This document shows, one piece after another, positions 7,694-17,212 of a stretch of DNA of 64,000 bases; the first letter of the stretch is position 1; the number at the start of each line of letters is the position of its first letter. Below the pieces are notes generated by a model that saw only the letters and a program-made list of their open reading frames with translations, had not been told where the DNA came from and ran no database searches. This DNA comes from Streptomyces hyderabadensis (lineage in GTDB: Bacteria > Actinomycetota > Actinomycetes > Streptomycetales > Streptomycetaceae): positions 1 to 64,000 of the forward strand of contig NZ_JAIOJZ010000037.1 of the NCBI RefSeq assembly GCF_020404845.1. Direction: 5' to 3'. Both the position numbers and the translations under genes were made by a program.

Positions 7694-9298
7694 TCACTCG
7701 CCCGGCCGTACGAAGACGGTCCGGCCGCCCACCACGGTACGCAGGCAGACGGGCAGGTCCCGGCCGGGGGTGAGGTCGGGCAGGCCGGGGGTGCCGGAGC
7801 GCGGGTCGGTCGACCAGCGCGCCACCCGGTCGTCCGGGGCCTGGACCACGAGTTCGCCGGTCCGCCACACGGCGTAGTCCGCGGGCACGCCCGGCACCAG
7901 GACACCCGCGTCGTCACGGCCGATCGCCCGCCAGCCGCCGCGCGTGTGCGCCGTGAACGCGGCCCGGACGGAGACCCGGTGCTCCGGGGTGTGGTGGAAG
8001 GCGGCGGCCCGGACGGTGCCCCACGGGTCGAGGGGCGTGACCGGGCTGTCGGAGCCGAAGGCGAGCGGCACGCCGGCGCGCAGCAGGGCCGCGAAGGGGT
8101 TGAGCGTGCGGGCCCGCTCGGCACCCAGACGCCGGGCGTACATGCCCTCCGCGCCGCCCCAGAGCGCGTCGAAGGCGGGCTGGACGGAGGCGGTGAGACC
8201 CAGTTCGGCGAAGGCCGCGACCGTCTCGGGGGTGAGCATCTCGGCGTGCTCGATCCGGTGGCGGGCGGCGCGCACCCGGGCGAGGCCGATCTTGTCGGCG
8301 GCGGCCCGCACCCCCTCCACCACGGCGGTCACGGCGGCGTCGCCGATGGCGTGGAAGCCCGCCTGGAGGCCGGCCTCGGTGCAGGCGACGACGTGTGCGG
8401 CGACGGCGGCGGCGTCCAGGTGTGCGGTGCCGGTGTGGCCGGTGTCGGCGTAGGGCTGGTGCAGGCAGGCGGTGTGCGAGCCGAGGGAGCCGTCGACGAA
8501 GAGATCTCCGGCGGCCCCGACGGCGCCCAGCTCCCGCGCCTTGTCGACGTCCTGTTCGGCCCAGTAGCCGATCACCCGCGGTCCGGGCTCCTCGGCCGAC
8601 AGGCGCAGCAGGCCGGTGAGGTCGTCCTCGGAGGAGATCTCCGGGCCTGCGCATTCGTGAACGGTTCCGATACCGAGGGAGGCGGCGTGCGCGAGGGCGG
8701 CGCGCTGGGCCCCGGCACGCTGGGCGGGGGTGACGGCCCCGAGGGCGGCGGCGCGCACGGCGTGGTGGGCGTCGCCGGTGAGCGGGCCGTCCGCGCGGTC
8801 GAGGTCACCGGGTGCCAGGTCGAGCAGGGCGGTGGTGACGACGGCCGAGTGGACGTCGATACGGCTGAGGTACAGGGGTCGGCCGCCGGTCGCTGCGTCC
8901 AGTTCGGCCCGCGTCGGAGGCTGGCCGTCCGGCCAGCGGGCGGCGTCCCAGCCGTGGCCCAGGAGCACCCGGTCGTCCGGACGGGCGGCGGCGAAGTCCC
9001 GTACGAGGGCGAGGGCCGCCTCGCGGGTCGGGGCGCCGGACAGGTCCAGCCCGGTGAGGGCGAGACCCGTGGCGGTGGTGTGCACGTGTGCGTCGGTGAA
9101 CGCCGGGGTGACGAGCGCGCCGTCCAGGTCGATCACCTCGTCGACCCCGTCCGCGAAGGCGTCCGCGGCGCCCTCCGAGCCGACCCAGGCGACCTGGCCG
9201 CGTTCGACGACCATGGCCGTCGCGAAGGGGTCGGCGGGACTGTGGACCTCGCCGCGGCGCAGCAGGACGGTCGAAGGCGGGGTGGTGGACTCACTCAT
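7694..9298 (-). CDS. Metal-dependent amidohydrolase (amidohydrolase_3, YtcJ-like)
   Basis: A 534-residue amidohydrolase-superfamily enzyme of the YtcJ/amidohydrolase_3 type. The sequence shows the first metal motif HVH (in TDAHVHTTATG), the later HAIGDAAV and HRIEHAEMLTPE segments, and the final metal Asp in FGSDSPVTPLDPWG. The substrate cannot be told from sequence; relatives hydrolyse amide, imide or N-formyl bonds. The ATG at 9298 (MSESTTP) is taken because homologous sequence starts there, while the frame remains open upstream in low-complexity Arg/Pro-rich sequence. No signal peptide is visible, so it is likely cytosolic. Confidence 0.88.
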   Translation of the reverse strand: MSESTTPPSTVLLRRGEVHSPADPFATAMVVERGQVAWVGSEGAADAFADGVDEVIDLDGALVTPAFTDAHVHTTATGLALTGLDLSGAPTREAALALVRDFAAARPDDRVLLGHGWDAARWPDGQPPTRAELDAATGGRPLYLSRIDVHSAVVTTALLDLAPGDLDRADGPLTGDAHHAVRAAALGAVTPAQRAGAQRAALAHAASLGIGTVHECAGPEISSEDDLTGLLRLSAEEPGPRVIGYWAEQDVDKARELGAVGAAGDLFVDGSLGSHTACLHQPYADTGHTGTAHLDAAAVAAHVVACTEAGLQAGFHAIGDAAVTAVVEGVRAAADKIGLARVRAARHRIEHAEMLTPETVAAFAELGLTASVQPAFDALWGGAEGMYARRLGAERARTLNPFAALLRAGVPLAFGSDSPVTPLDPWGTVRAAAFHHTPEHRVSVRAAFTAHTRGGWRAIGRDDAGVLVPGVPADYAVWRTGELVVQAPDDRVARWSTDPRSGTPGLPDLTPGRDLPVCLRTVVGGRTVFVRPGE

Positions 9299-9409
9299 GG
9301 ACACCAGTCTCGCCCCTGGCCGGGGCCGCCCGGCAGCCGGGGCGGCCGGGCGGCGGCCGCGGCCCCGCACGCCCGCGCGCCCGCACGGGGACCGTCGACG
9401 CGGGCGGCG

Positions 9410-9850
9410 TCAGATCCGCGGCGGCCTGGACTCGTAGGGCGTCGAGAGGACCACGGTGGTACGCGTCGAGACACCGGCGAGGGAGCGGACCCGCGCGAGC
9501 AGTTCCTCCAGCTCGTGCGGCGTGGCCACCCGGACCTTGAGGATGTAGTTCTCGTCACCGGCGACGCTGTGGCAGGCCTCGATCTCGGGGACCCCGGCGA
9601 GCCGGTCCGCGATGTCGTCGGGGGCGCTGGGGTCGAACGGTTTCACCGAGATGAACGCGGTCATCGGCAGCCCGACGGCCTCCGGGTCGACGACCGCGGC
9701 GTACCCGCGGATGACGCCACGCTGTTCCAGCCGCCGCACCCGCTGGTGCACGGCCGACGTGGACAGGCCCGTGGCCTTGCCCAGGTCGGTGTAGCTCATC
9801 CGCCCGTCCTTGACGAGCAGCTGCACGATCTGTCGGTCCAGCTCCTCCAT
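9410..9850 (-). CDS. Lrp/AsnC-family transcriptional regulator
   Basis: A 146-residue feast/famine regulator. The N-terminal HTH (residues 1-60, LDRQIVQLLVKDGRMSYTDLGKATGLSTSAVHQRVRRLE) is followed by the RAM/ACT-like effector domain (about 65-140) with GYAAVVDPEAVGL and GDENYILKVRV. These proteins sense amino acids and form oligomers on phased DNA sites. ATG at 9850 gives the canonical start; the open frame upstream lacks family sequence. It lies just upstream of the amidohydrolase gene on the same strand with a 111-bp gap, so it could regulate that gene. Confidence 0.93.
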   Translation of the reverse strand: MEELDRQIVQLLVKDGRMSYTDLGKATGLSTSAVHQRVRRLEQRGVIRGYAAVVDPEAVGLPMTAFISVKPFDPSAPDDIADRLAGVPEIEACHSVAGDENYILKVRVATPHELEELLARVRSLAGVSTRTTVVLSTPYESRPPRI

Positions 9851-10127
9851 GGCGCAAGAACCTACAGTGCGGTTGATCTCCTCGGATACCAGCGAAGCCC
9901 CGGTCATGCCCCGTTCGTGATGTGACGGGGTGTCACGGGGCGTCGGACGACGGCCGAGCGGGGACAAACCCTCCGCACGGGGCATCTGCGAGCGGCATGT
10001 GACGAAGACCACACTGGTTGAACGTTCTCCGTGATGTTCTCGTGATTACCCCGGAGGGGGGACGGGAAGTGCTTGCTGTGGTCGAGGCCGCAGTGCCGTC
10101 ACGGCCCAGCCCGAGGGGGAGAATCCC

Positions 10128-10565
10128 ATGCAGAGTCTTAAGCGCCCTGGTCGTACCGCGTCCAAGCGCCGGCAGCCGGTCATCGAGCCCGTATCGGAGG
10201 GCGTCGAACCCGACGCCTTCGACGACGAGGAACTCGACGCCTACGACACCTTCGAGATGTACCGGGTGCTGTGCCCGGACTGCGCACAGCCCATCGCCCT
10301 GCTGGCGGACGAGGAGACGCTTCCGGAGCACGCGCTGTGCGCCTCACCGTGGGACCCGTTCGGGCTCACGGTCTGCGCCGGCACCGGCCGCCGGGCCACC
10401 GAGGCGCGCCCCGCGGACGAGTCGTTCCAGCCCTACGAGCAGGACACCGCCCTGCTGTTGACGCTCCCGCGGGGCCTCGACTGGCGGACCCAGCCCTTCT
10501 CCCACGTCGGCGGCCCGGGCTCGCGTCCGATGCGGATGCCGACGATGCGGCGCGAAGCGGCCTGA
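10128..10565 (+). CDS. Conserved actinobacterial hypothetical protein with CxxC motif
   Basis: A 145-residue protein I cannot assign to a function. It starts with a basic stretch (LKRPGRTASKRRQP), then an acidic segment (DAFDDEELDAYDTFEMYR) and a CPDC motif (about residues 49-52) with two more cysteines downstream, suggesting a small zinc site. Codon bias is strongly Streptomyces-like. An excellent ribosome site, GAGGGGGAGA, precedes the ATG. There is no signal peptide or membrane helix. Confidence 0.8.
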   Translation: MQSLKRPGRTASKRRQPVIEPVSEGVEPDAFDDEELDAYDTFEMYRVLCPDCAQPIALLADEETLPEHALCASPWDPFGLTVCAGTGRRATEARPADESFQPYEQDTALLLTLPRGLDWRTQPFSHVGGPGSRPMRMPTMRREAA

Positions 10566-10618
10566 GCGGCCCGGGCCCCGGCTCCAGGGGCTCGCCCACT
10601 CCATCCCGTCATCCCACG

Positions 10619-10647
10619 GCGCCACGGCCCGCAGGACGCCGTGGCGC
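10619..10647 (+). terminator. Hairpin terminator after the CxxC hypothetical gene
   Basis: A 10-bp perfect inverted repeat (arms GCGCCACGGC at 10619-10628 and GCCGTGGCGC at 10638-10647) with a 9-nt loop, about 55 bp after the stop. There is no T run, which is common in Streptomyces terminators. Confidence 0.6.
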
Positions 10648-10727
10648 GGTCGGCGGCGGACGCACACGAACTCACTCTCGATTGCGTCCGCCGGTGACCT
10701 GTCCGCACTTCGCCGCGTTGCCCTGGT

Positions 10728-11045
10728 ATGACCCCCACGTACTCGTCGGCCGGGAGTCGGCGCCGCGTGTTCGTACCGGTGTCCGCGGGACCGGTCCCGC
10801 CGGCCCCGCAGATCCCCGACCCGCCGATCTACCGTGAGCTGATGCGGACCTGGGCCGACGGCGGCCGCACCCTGCCGGGGCGCCACGACCCGGAGTGGGT
10901 CAGGCTCGCGGAACCCCCGCGCGGGCTCGGCGACTTCTTCGCCACGGGTGACTTCTTCACCACCGGCGACCTCCGTGTCGGCGGCGACTTCGCGGTCGCC
11001 GCCGACCTCACCGCTCCTCGGGACCCGCGAGGTGACGGGCGATGA
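10728..11045 (+). CDS. Small hypothetical protein with GDFF/GDL repeats
   Basis: A 105-residue open frame with good codon bias. The middle segment (PPIYRELMRTWADGGRTLPGRHDPEWVRL) looks like a conserved folded motif; the C-terminus is a degenerate GDF repeat (GDFFATGDFFTTGDLRVGGDF). No strong ribosome site precedes the ATG, so the start is uncertain and it may be leaderless. Its last 38 bases overlap the end of the convergent acyl-CoA dehydrogenase gene. No function assigned. Confidence 0.5.
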   Translation: MTPTYSSAGSRRRVFVPVSAGPVPPAPQIPDPPIYRELMRTWADGGRTLPGRHDPEWVRLAEPPRGLGDFFATGDFFTTGDLRVGGDFAVAADLTAPRDPRGDGR

Positions 11046-12183
11046 CCATCCGCTGGATCTGATTGGTGCCCTCGACGATCTGCAGCACCTTGGCCTCGCG
11101 CATGTACCGCTCGGCCGGGAAGTCGGCGGTGTAGCCGTACCCGCCGAGGATCTGCACGGCGTCGGTGGTGACCCGCATCGCCGTGTCGGTGCAGTGCAGC
11201 TTGGCCATGGCCGCCTGCTTGGCGAACGGCAGTCCGGCGTCCCGCAGTCGCGCCGCCGTCAGGTAGAGGGCACGCCCGGCCTCGATCTGCGTCGCCATGT
11301 CGGCGAGCATGAAGCGCAGCCCCTGGAAGTCGGCGATCGGCTTGCCGAACTGCCGCCGCTCGGCCGCGTAGGACACCGCCGCGTCCAGCGCCGCCTGGGC
11401 CACGCCGATCGCACAGGCGGCGATGCCGAGCCGGCCCGATTCGAGTGCGGACAGGGCGATCGCGAAGCCCTGCCCCTCGTCGCCGATACGGCGGGCGTCG
11501 GGTACCCGTACGCCGTCCAGGTGAACCTGCGCGGTGGGCGAGCCCTTGAGCCCCATCTTCTTCTCCGGCACCGCGGCGCTCAGGCCCTCGGCGTCGCCGG
11601 GCACCAGGAAGGCGGTGATGCCGCGTGGTCCGTCCGCTCCGGTGCGCGCCATGACGGTGTAGAAGTCGGCGATGCCGCCGTGCGTGATCCACGCCTTGGT
11701 GCCGGTGAGCACCCAGTCTCCGCCGCTCTCGCGCACGGCCTTGGTGCGCAGTGAGGCCGCGTCGGAGCCGGAGGCGGGTTCGGAGAGGCAGTAGGCGCCG
11801 AGCAGTCCGCCGCCGAGCATCGCGGGCAGGTGCTCGGCCTGCTGCTCCTTGGTGCCGTAGGTGGCCAGTGCGTAGGAGGCGAGCGTGTGCACGCTGACGC
11901 CGAGCCCGACGGTGAGCCGGGCCGCGGCCAGCTCCTCCAGGACCTGGAGGTAGACCTCGTACGGCTGCTCGCCGCCGCCGAACTCGGCGTCGTAGGGCAG
12001 TCCGAGCAGGCCGGAGTCGGACAGGAGGGTGAAGACCTCGCGCGGGAAGCGCCCGGTGTCCTCCTCCTCGGCCGCGCTCGGGACGATCTCGCGCTGCGCG
12101 ATGTCGCGGACGAGCGAGATCAGGTCCCGGGCCTCGTCCGTGGGCAGTTGCCGGTCCACCGGCTGCGGGGCGCGGTCGGGCAT
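11008..12183 (-). CDS. Acyl-CoA dehydrogenase
   Basis: A 391-residue FAD-dependent acyl-CoA dehydrogenase of the short/medium-chain type, catalysing the first step of fatty or branched-chain acyl-CoA oxidation. Signatures are CLSEPASGSDAASL (substrate/FAD loop), WITHGGIADFYTVMART, the RRQFGKPIADFQ helix, QILGGYGYTADFPAERYMREAK, and the catalytic glutamate in IVEGTNQIQR. The ATG at 12183 follows AGGGAGGAG and is preferred over the GTG at 12210. It runs convergent to the small hypothetical gene and divergent from chiD. Confidence 0.94.
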   Translation of the reverse strand: MPDRAPQPVDRQLPTDEARDLISLVRDIAQREIVPSAAEEEDTGRFPREVFTLLSDSGLLGLPYDAEFGGGEQPYEVYLQVLEELAAARLTVGLGVSVHTLASYALATYGTKEQQAEHLPAMLGGGLLGAYCLSEPASGSDAASLRTKAVRESGGDWVLTGTKAWITHGGIADFYTVMARTGADGPRGITAFLVPGDAEGLSAAVPEKKMGLKGSPTAQVHLDGVRVPDARRIGDEGQGFAIALSALESGRLGIAACAIGVAQAALDAAVSYAAERRQFGKPIADFQGLRFMLADMATQIEAGRALYLTAARLRDAGLPFAKQAAMAKLHCTDTAMRVTTDAVQILGGYGYTADFPAERYMREAKVLQIVEGTNQIQRMVIARHLAGPEER

Positions 12184-12436
12184 GTCGACGCTCTCCTCCC
12201 TGTCGGGCACATCGGCGGCCGTGCGCCTTGGGTGGAGGCGGTTCCGCCGGGTCGTTCGGGCCTGGCCGATGCTCGCACTCCCGGGTCGCGGAAGCGGCTG
12301 ACCAGCGGCTGTGCGCTGTGAGTATGCCCGATCGGAGGCACGGAGTCACCAGTTAACGACCGCTTACTCGAACAATTCGGAGAACGGGCCCCGACCGGGC
12401 CGGCCGGGCCGAGATTCCCGCCGCGGAACCCGAGGA

Positions 12437-12478
12437 TGGTCCGAACCATTGACCACACTGGTCTAGTCCTCCTACGGT
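12437..12478 (+). promoter_or_regulatory. chiD promoter with two 12-bp chitinase operator repeats
   Basis: A sigma-HrdB-like promoter TTGACC (12449-12454), 18 bp, TACGGT (12473-12478). A 12-bp repeat TGGTCCGAACCA (12437-12448) abuts the -35 box, and TGGTCTAGTCCT (12459-12470) lies in the spacer, 22 bp further on. ACTGGTCTAGTCCT at 12457-12470 resembles the DasR operator core (ACTGGTCTAGACCA). Such paired repeats are known from Streptomyces chitinase promoters, where they mediate chitin induction and glucose repression. Confidence 0.85.
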
Positions 12479-12552
12479 GACGGATCGAACGCCTCACCGC
12501 GTTCATGCCAATCGGCGCGCGTTTCCCTCTTCCCCCCACGAGGAGACACCCG

Positions 12553-13818
<1,266 letters not shown>

Positions 13819-13840
13819 ACCACCCGGCGCACACGGGGGG

Positions 13841-13877
13841 CGAGGGGGCTCAGACCGGCTCGGTCTGAGCCCCCTCG
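13841..13877. terminator. Bidirectional terminator between chiD and the TetR gene
   Basis: A perfect 17-bp inverted repeat (arms 13841-13857 and 13861-13877) with a 3-nt GCT loop, placed between convergent genes about 25 bp after the chiD stop. Confidence 0.92.
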
Positions 13878-13926
13878 TCAGGCGTCGCCAGACGTGCCAG
13901 ACGTCGTCAGGCTTCGCCGGGTGCCG

Positions 13927-14583
13927 TCAGGCCTCGTCCCGGCGGGCCGGGGCCGGGGCCGGACAGGCGGGGTCCAGTTCCTCGATGGCGCGCAGCGTGC
14001 CGCCGAGCGACTTCACCAGCAGCTCACCCATGGTCTCGCGGGGCAGTTCCGGGCGGCCGATCCAGTCCAGGGTGGCGCCCTCGACGCCGCACACCCAGGC
14101 GAGCAGACCCATGCGGGCCAGCGGCCCGACGTCCGAGCGCCCGTACGCCCCCTCGGCGATGGTGGCGACGATCGCCTCGCGCACCCCATCCCGGACGGCG
14201 TGCACCTCGGTGTCGAAGCCGACTCCCCCGCTCACGATGGTGCGGTAGGCGGCCTGGTTGTGCTCGGCATAGCGCAGGTAGCCGTCGATGGTGCGGCTGA
14301 CCCGGTCCACCTGCGGCAGTTCGGTGCCGCCTGCCGCGGTGGTGACGAGGTCGGCGACGGAGTCCTGGATGATCGCCAGGTAGTAGCCCCGCTTGGACTG
14401 GAAGTAGTAGTAGATCAGCCCCTTGGCGACATGCGCCTGCCGGGCGATGTCGTCCATCGAGAGCGCGTCGTACGAGGTGTCGGCGAACAACCTCCGCCCG
14501 ATGGCGATGAGTTCGGCGCGGCGTGCCAGCGAGCGCTCGGTGCCGCGCGCCCGGGGACGGACGTCGGCACCTTGTTGACTCAT
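13927..14583 (-). CDS. TetR-family transcriptional regulator
   Basis: A 218-residue TetR regulator. The HTH covers about residues 22-68 (AELIAIGRRLFADTSYDALSMDDIARQAHVAKGLIYYYFQSKRGYYLAII) with the canonical KGLIYYYFxSK recognition helix. The C-terminal ligand domain has a WVCGVEGATLDWIGRP segment typical of actinobacterial fatty-acid or hydrophobic-ligand regulators, but the ligand is unknown. ATG at 14583 and TTG at 14589 are both possible; AGGG stands six bases before the TTG. Next upstream on the same strand is a tiny membrane-protein gene, a possible target. Confidence 0.92.
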   Translation of the reverse strand: MSQQGADVRPRARGTERSLARRAELIAIGRRLFADTSYDALSMDDIARQAHVAKGLIYYYFQSKRGYYLAIIQDSVADLVTTAAGGTELPQVDRVSRTIDGYLRYAEHNQAAYRTIVSGGVGFDTEVHAVRDGVREAIVATIAEGAYGRSDVGPLARMGLLAWVCGVEGATLDWIGRPELPRETMGELLVKSLGGTLRAIEELDPACPAPAPARRDEA

Positions 14584-14695
14584 ATTCAATTTCGACCCTG
14601 GTCTCCTACGGGCGGCGGGACCTCCGCAGTATGGCAGGTCGGGGCGTGGGACAGGTCACACGCCGGTCACGTCGCTGAGGCCCGGGCCGGTCAGG

Positions 14696-14836
14696 TCACA
14701 GAAGGCCCAGCTGGACCACGAGCATCGCGACCACCACGACGAGGGTCCAGCCCATGACGTGTTCGAGGATCTTGGGGCCGTCGTCCTTGGGGCCGCCGGT
14801 GCGGACACGGGTGGCGGCTGCGGTGTGTGCGGTCAT
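14696..14836 (-). CDS. 46-residue single-pass membrane protein (SCO1431-like)
   Basis: A very short gene. The 46-residue product has a polar N-half with TGGPKDDGPKILEHV and one hydrophobic helix at the end (MGWTLVVVVAMLVVQLGLL). It resembles what I remember as the SCO1431 family of small streptomycete membrane proteins. The frame opens with ATG and ends TGA; codon third positions are almost all G or C. It lies between the TetR gene (107 bp downstream) and the C39-type peptidase gene upstream. No function is known; it could act as a regulator of, or be controlled by, the neighbouring TetR factor. Confidence 0.75.
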   Translation of the reverse strand: MTAHTAAATRVRTGGPKDDGPKILEHVMGWTLVVVVAMLVVQLGLL

Positions 14837-14955
14837 GGCTGCTCGCTGCTCTCGGGTTCGGCTTCACGGAGTCCCCCCGCTCACGGTGTCCACCTTGCCA
14901 CCGTGAGCGGCTCGTGCGGCCGAGAGCTTGGTCACAGCGGTGCGGCGCGCTCCGC

Positions 14956-16323
14956 TCAGCGCACCCCCACCGCCGCGAGCGCCTTGCGCTGGTGCGGACT
15001 CGGGTGGGCCGGGAAGTACAGGTAGCAGACGCCACCGGTGCCGGAGACGACCTTGCCACTGGCGTTGTACCGCTTGGTCCGGAGCCAGATGTTCTCCCAC
15101 TCGCGCCGCTTGTAGACGCGGCGCACGGCGTCGTTGTCGTCCGAGGCCGGGTCGTTGGCGATCACGTCGCCGTCGGCGGTGAAGCCGATCACGGTCATCA
15201 GGTGCCCCGAGGTGCCGTAGCCCGCTCCGGTCAGCTCCTCCTCCAGGAACGACTGGGAGGTGATGGCCGGGATGCCGGCCGCGATCAGCGTCTCCAGGTC
15301 GGTGAGGGAGCCGAGGCGGGTCACCACACCCTGGAGGCCCTGGAACGTGGCGGCGTACGCGGCGTTGAAGGGCCAGTTGCCACAGCCCTCGTACTGGTTG
15401 TCGTAGGTGTAGCGGGCGGCGTGGCACACCTGCGGGTCGGCGTAGGAGGGGTCGACCCAGGCGAGCTGCTCCTCGGTGAGGCGGCCGCCCCAGTACTCGA
15501 TGATCATCTGCGAGGAGGTGGGGCTGCACCAGGCCTCGCCGCCGTTGTCGTACTCGGGGTACTGGCCCTTGTGGATCTCCTGCGAGTAGCGCGGGACGCG
15601 CAGTTCCCCGGCGTGTCCCGGCGTGGAGGCCGGGACGGTGAAGCGGTCGGGGACGTCGGAGCCCATCGCGCCGAGCCGCCAGACGGTGGGCGTGGTGCGC
15701 GTGCCGGGGCGGCGGTGGAGGGTGAGCCGGAGCCGGTAGGAGACCAGACGCAGACCGGTGGAGGCGTCGTCGATGGCGAAGGTGTCGGTCCAGACGCTGC
15801 TCCTGCCGTCGCTCTGGTCGTCCACCGAGGTCCGCCTGATGTCCTGCTCGCCGTCGCCGGCCGTCCAGCGGCCCAGCACGTACCAGGGGGTGTCCGTGCC
15901 GTCGGAGTAGGTGCCCTTCAGTTCGACCTGGATCCAGGTGCCGCCCGGCGTGTGCGCGTTCCAGGAGGCGATGACCTCCGTCGCGGGCACGGTGAGCCGG
16001 TGGACGGGCGAGGTCCAGGTCGCGTACTCCCAGGCGGCGGTGGTGCCGGTGTGCGGGTCGGTGTAGTCGGTGGTGTCGGCCGGGGTGCCGATCACGATGC
16101 CGGGGCGGGCGCCCGCGACGGGGCGGGCTCCTCGCGCGGTCCCCTGCCGCCAGTCGCCGTACGTGGTCCAGGCGTGGTAGTCCACCGGCCGTCGGGCGCC
16201 GCCGCCGGTGCCCGTGCCGGGCGCGGCGTGGGCTGCGGCCGGGATCGCGCCGCCCGACACGGCGGCCGCGGCGACGGCCGCGGCCAGGAGGGTCCTGCGG
16301 GACGGATGTTCGACTCTGCTCAT
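14956..16323 (-). CDS. Exported C39-like cysteine peptidase
   Basis: A 455-residue secreted protein. The N-terminus MSRVEHPSRRTLLAAAVAAAAVSGG is a twin-arginine-type signal. Residues about 45-225 form a beta-rich region with many WT/YxxWT-like strands, probably a substrate or wall-binding module. The C-terminal half is a peptidase_C39-like papain fold: catalytic Cys at about 266 (GGEAWCSPTSSQM), His at about 374 (SGHLMTVIGF) and Asp in VIANDPAS. Unlike bacteriocin transporters there is no ABC domain, so it is a free extracellular peptidase. The target is unknown. ATG at 16323 is set by the Tat signal. Confidence 0.85.
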   Translation of the reverse strand: MSRVEHPSRRTLLAAAVAAAAVSGGAIPAAAHAAPGTGTGGGARRPVDYHAWTTYGDWRQGTARGARPVAGARPGIVIGTPADTTDYTDPHTGTTAAWEYATWTSPVHRLTVPATEVIASWNAHTPGGTWIQVELKGTYSDGTDTPWYVLGRWTAGDGEQDIRRTSVDDQSDGRSSVWTDTFAIDDASTGLRLVSYRLRLTLHRRPGTRTTPTVWRLGAMGSDVPDRFTVPASTPGHAGELRVPRYSQEIHKGQYPEYDNGGEAWCSPTSSQMIIEYWGGRLTEEQLAWVDPSYADPQVCHAARYTYDNQYEGCGNWPFNAAYAATFQGLQGVVTRLGSLTDLETLIAAGIPAITSQSFLEEELTGAGYGTSGHLMTVIGFTADGDVIANDPASDDNDAVRRVYKRREWENIWLRTKRYNASGKVVSGTGGVCYLYFPAHPSPHQRKALAAVGVR

Positions 16324-16433
16324 GGGCGGGAGACCCCCAGGTGTCCGGGTCGGGCGGGTCCGTCGTTGCACGGTCGTGCGCCAACTATGGCCGCAGGCGC
16401 CCGCTCCTGCCAGCACTTCCACGCACGCCACGC

Positions 16434-16447
16434 CACCAATATTGGTG
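16434..16447. promoter_or_regulatory. 14-bp AT-centred palindrome CACCAATATTGGTG
   Basis: A perfect palindrome CACCAATATTGGTG, unusually AT-rich for this genome, in the 234-bp gap between the divergent peptidase and kinase genes. It lies about 110 bp upstream of either start and looks like a dimeric-regulator operator. Confidence 0.5.
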
Positions 16448-16557
16448 TCGACCACTGGCTAGAGTGCGGGTGAGCCCGTCCGCCCCTCGCACCCCAGGGA
16501 TCCGCCATCCTCGACCTAGCAGCCCGGCTCCGCCGGCTTCCGCCCTCCTGCGGGCCC

Positions 16558-17127
16558 GTGCGTCTGATCGGCGTCGACGGGCACGCCGGTTCCGGGAAGT
16601 CCACGTTCGCCGGGCGGCTGGCGGACGCGCTGGGCGGTGCGCCGGTGCTGCACCTCGACGACATCGCCAGTCACGACGAGCTGTTCGACTGGACCGGGCG
16701 ACTGCTCGACCAGGTGATCGCACCCCTGCGGCGGGGCGAGACCGCCCACTACGCCCCCTACGACTGGCGGGCCCGGCGCTTCGGCGCGCCGCGTCCGCTG
16801 GCGCCCGCTCCCGTGGTCCTGGTCGAGGGCGTCGGCGCGGGCCGCGAGGCGTTGCGGCCGCACCTGGCCGGACTGCTGTGGATGGACCTGCCCCCGGAGC
16901 GGGCGTGGGAGCGCGGACGGGCGCGCGACGGAGCGGAGCAGCGTGCGTTCTGGGACGGGTGGGTCCCGGCCGAGCGCCGGCATTTCGCCGCGGACCCCTC
17001 GCGCCCCTTCGCGCACCTTCTGGTGCGACAGCGCGAACAGGGGTACGAGGTGCTGCCGGGGCCCGCGGGAACCGCCTCCGGAGCCCACTTTCTCACCCAG
17101 AGTGACGGACCCTCCGCAATGTGCTGA
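16558..17127 (+). CDS. P-loop nucleoside/uridine-kinase-like protein
   Basis: A P-loop NTPase of the uridine kinase-like group. Walker A is GHAGSGKST at residues 8-16 and the aspartate-rich HLDD strand follows at about 33-36; VVLVEGVGAGRE and DLPPERAWERGRARDG fit the lid and adenine region. Its substrate is unknown. The first canonical start in frame is GTG 16558 with no ribosome site. Seventeen in-frame codons upstream (LDLAARLRRLPPSCGP) look coding and start at an ATC (16507) preceded by AGGGA, so the true N-terminus may be longer. Confidence 0.8.
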   Translation: MRLIGVDGHAGSGKSTFAGRLADALGGAPVLHLDDIASHDELFDWTGRLLDQVIAPLRRGETAHYAPYDWRARRFGAPRPLAPAPVVLVEGVGAGREALRPHLAGLLWMDLPPERAWERGRARDGAEQRAFWDGWVPAERRHFAADPSRPFAHLLVRQREQGYEVLPGPAGTASGAHFLTQSDGPSAMC

Positions 17128-17176
17128 ACTCGTGAAGATCGCATCCCGACAACCCGCCGACGTGCCCCAACTTCGC

Positions 17177-17206
17177 TTGACCCGGGGGCCGTACAGGTCT
17201 TACGTT
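17177..17206 (+). promoter_or_regulatory. Sigma-HrdB-like promoter without a following gene
   Basis: TTGACC at 17177-17182, 18 bp, then TACGTT at 17201-17206. The predicted start near 17213 is followed by a strong hairpin 30 bp later and no open frame, so it may drive a short RNA. Confidence 0.45.
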
Positions 17207-17212
17207 CTGAAT

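Noticed and set aside
7463-9925. An 820-codon plus-strand frame
   Set aside because: It runs antisense to the amidohydrolase and Lrp genes, has Gly/Val/Arg-rich low-complexity sequence and no start signal.
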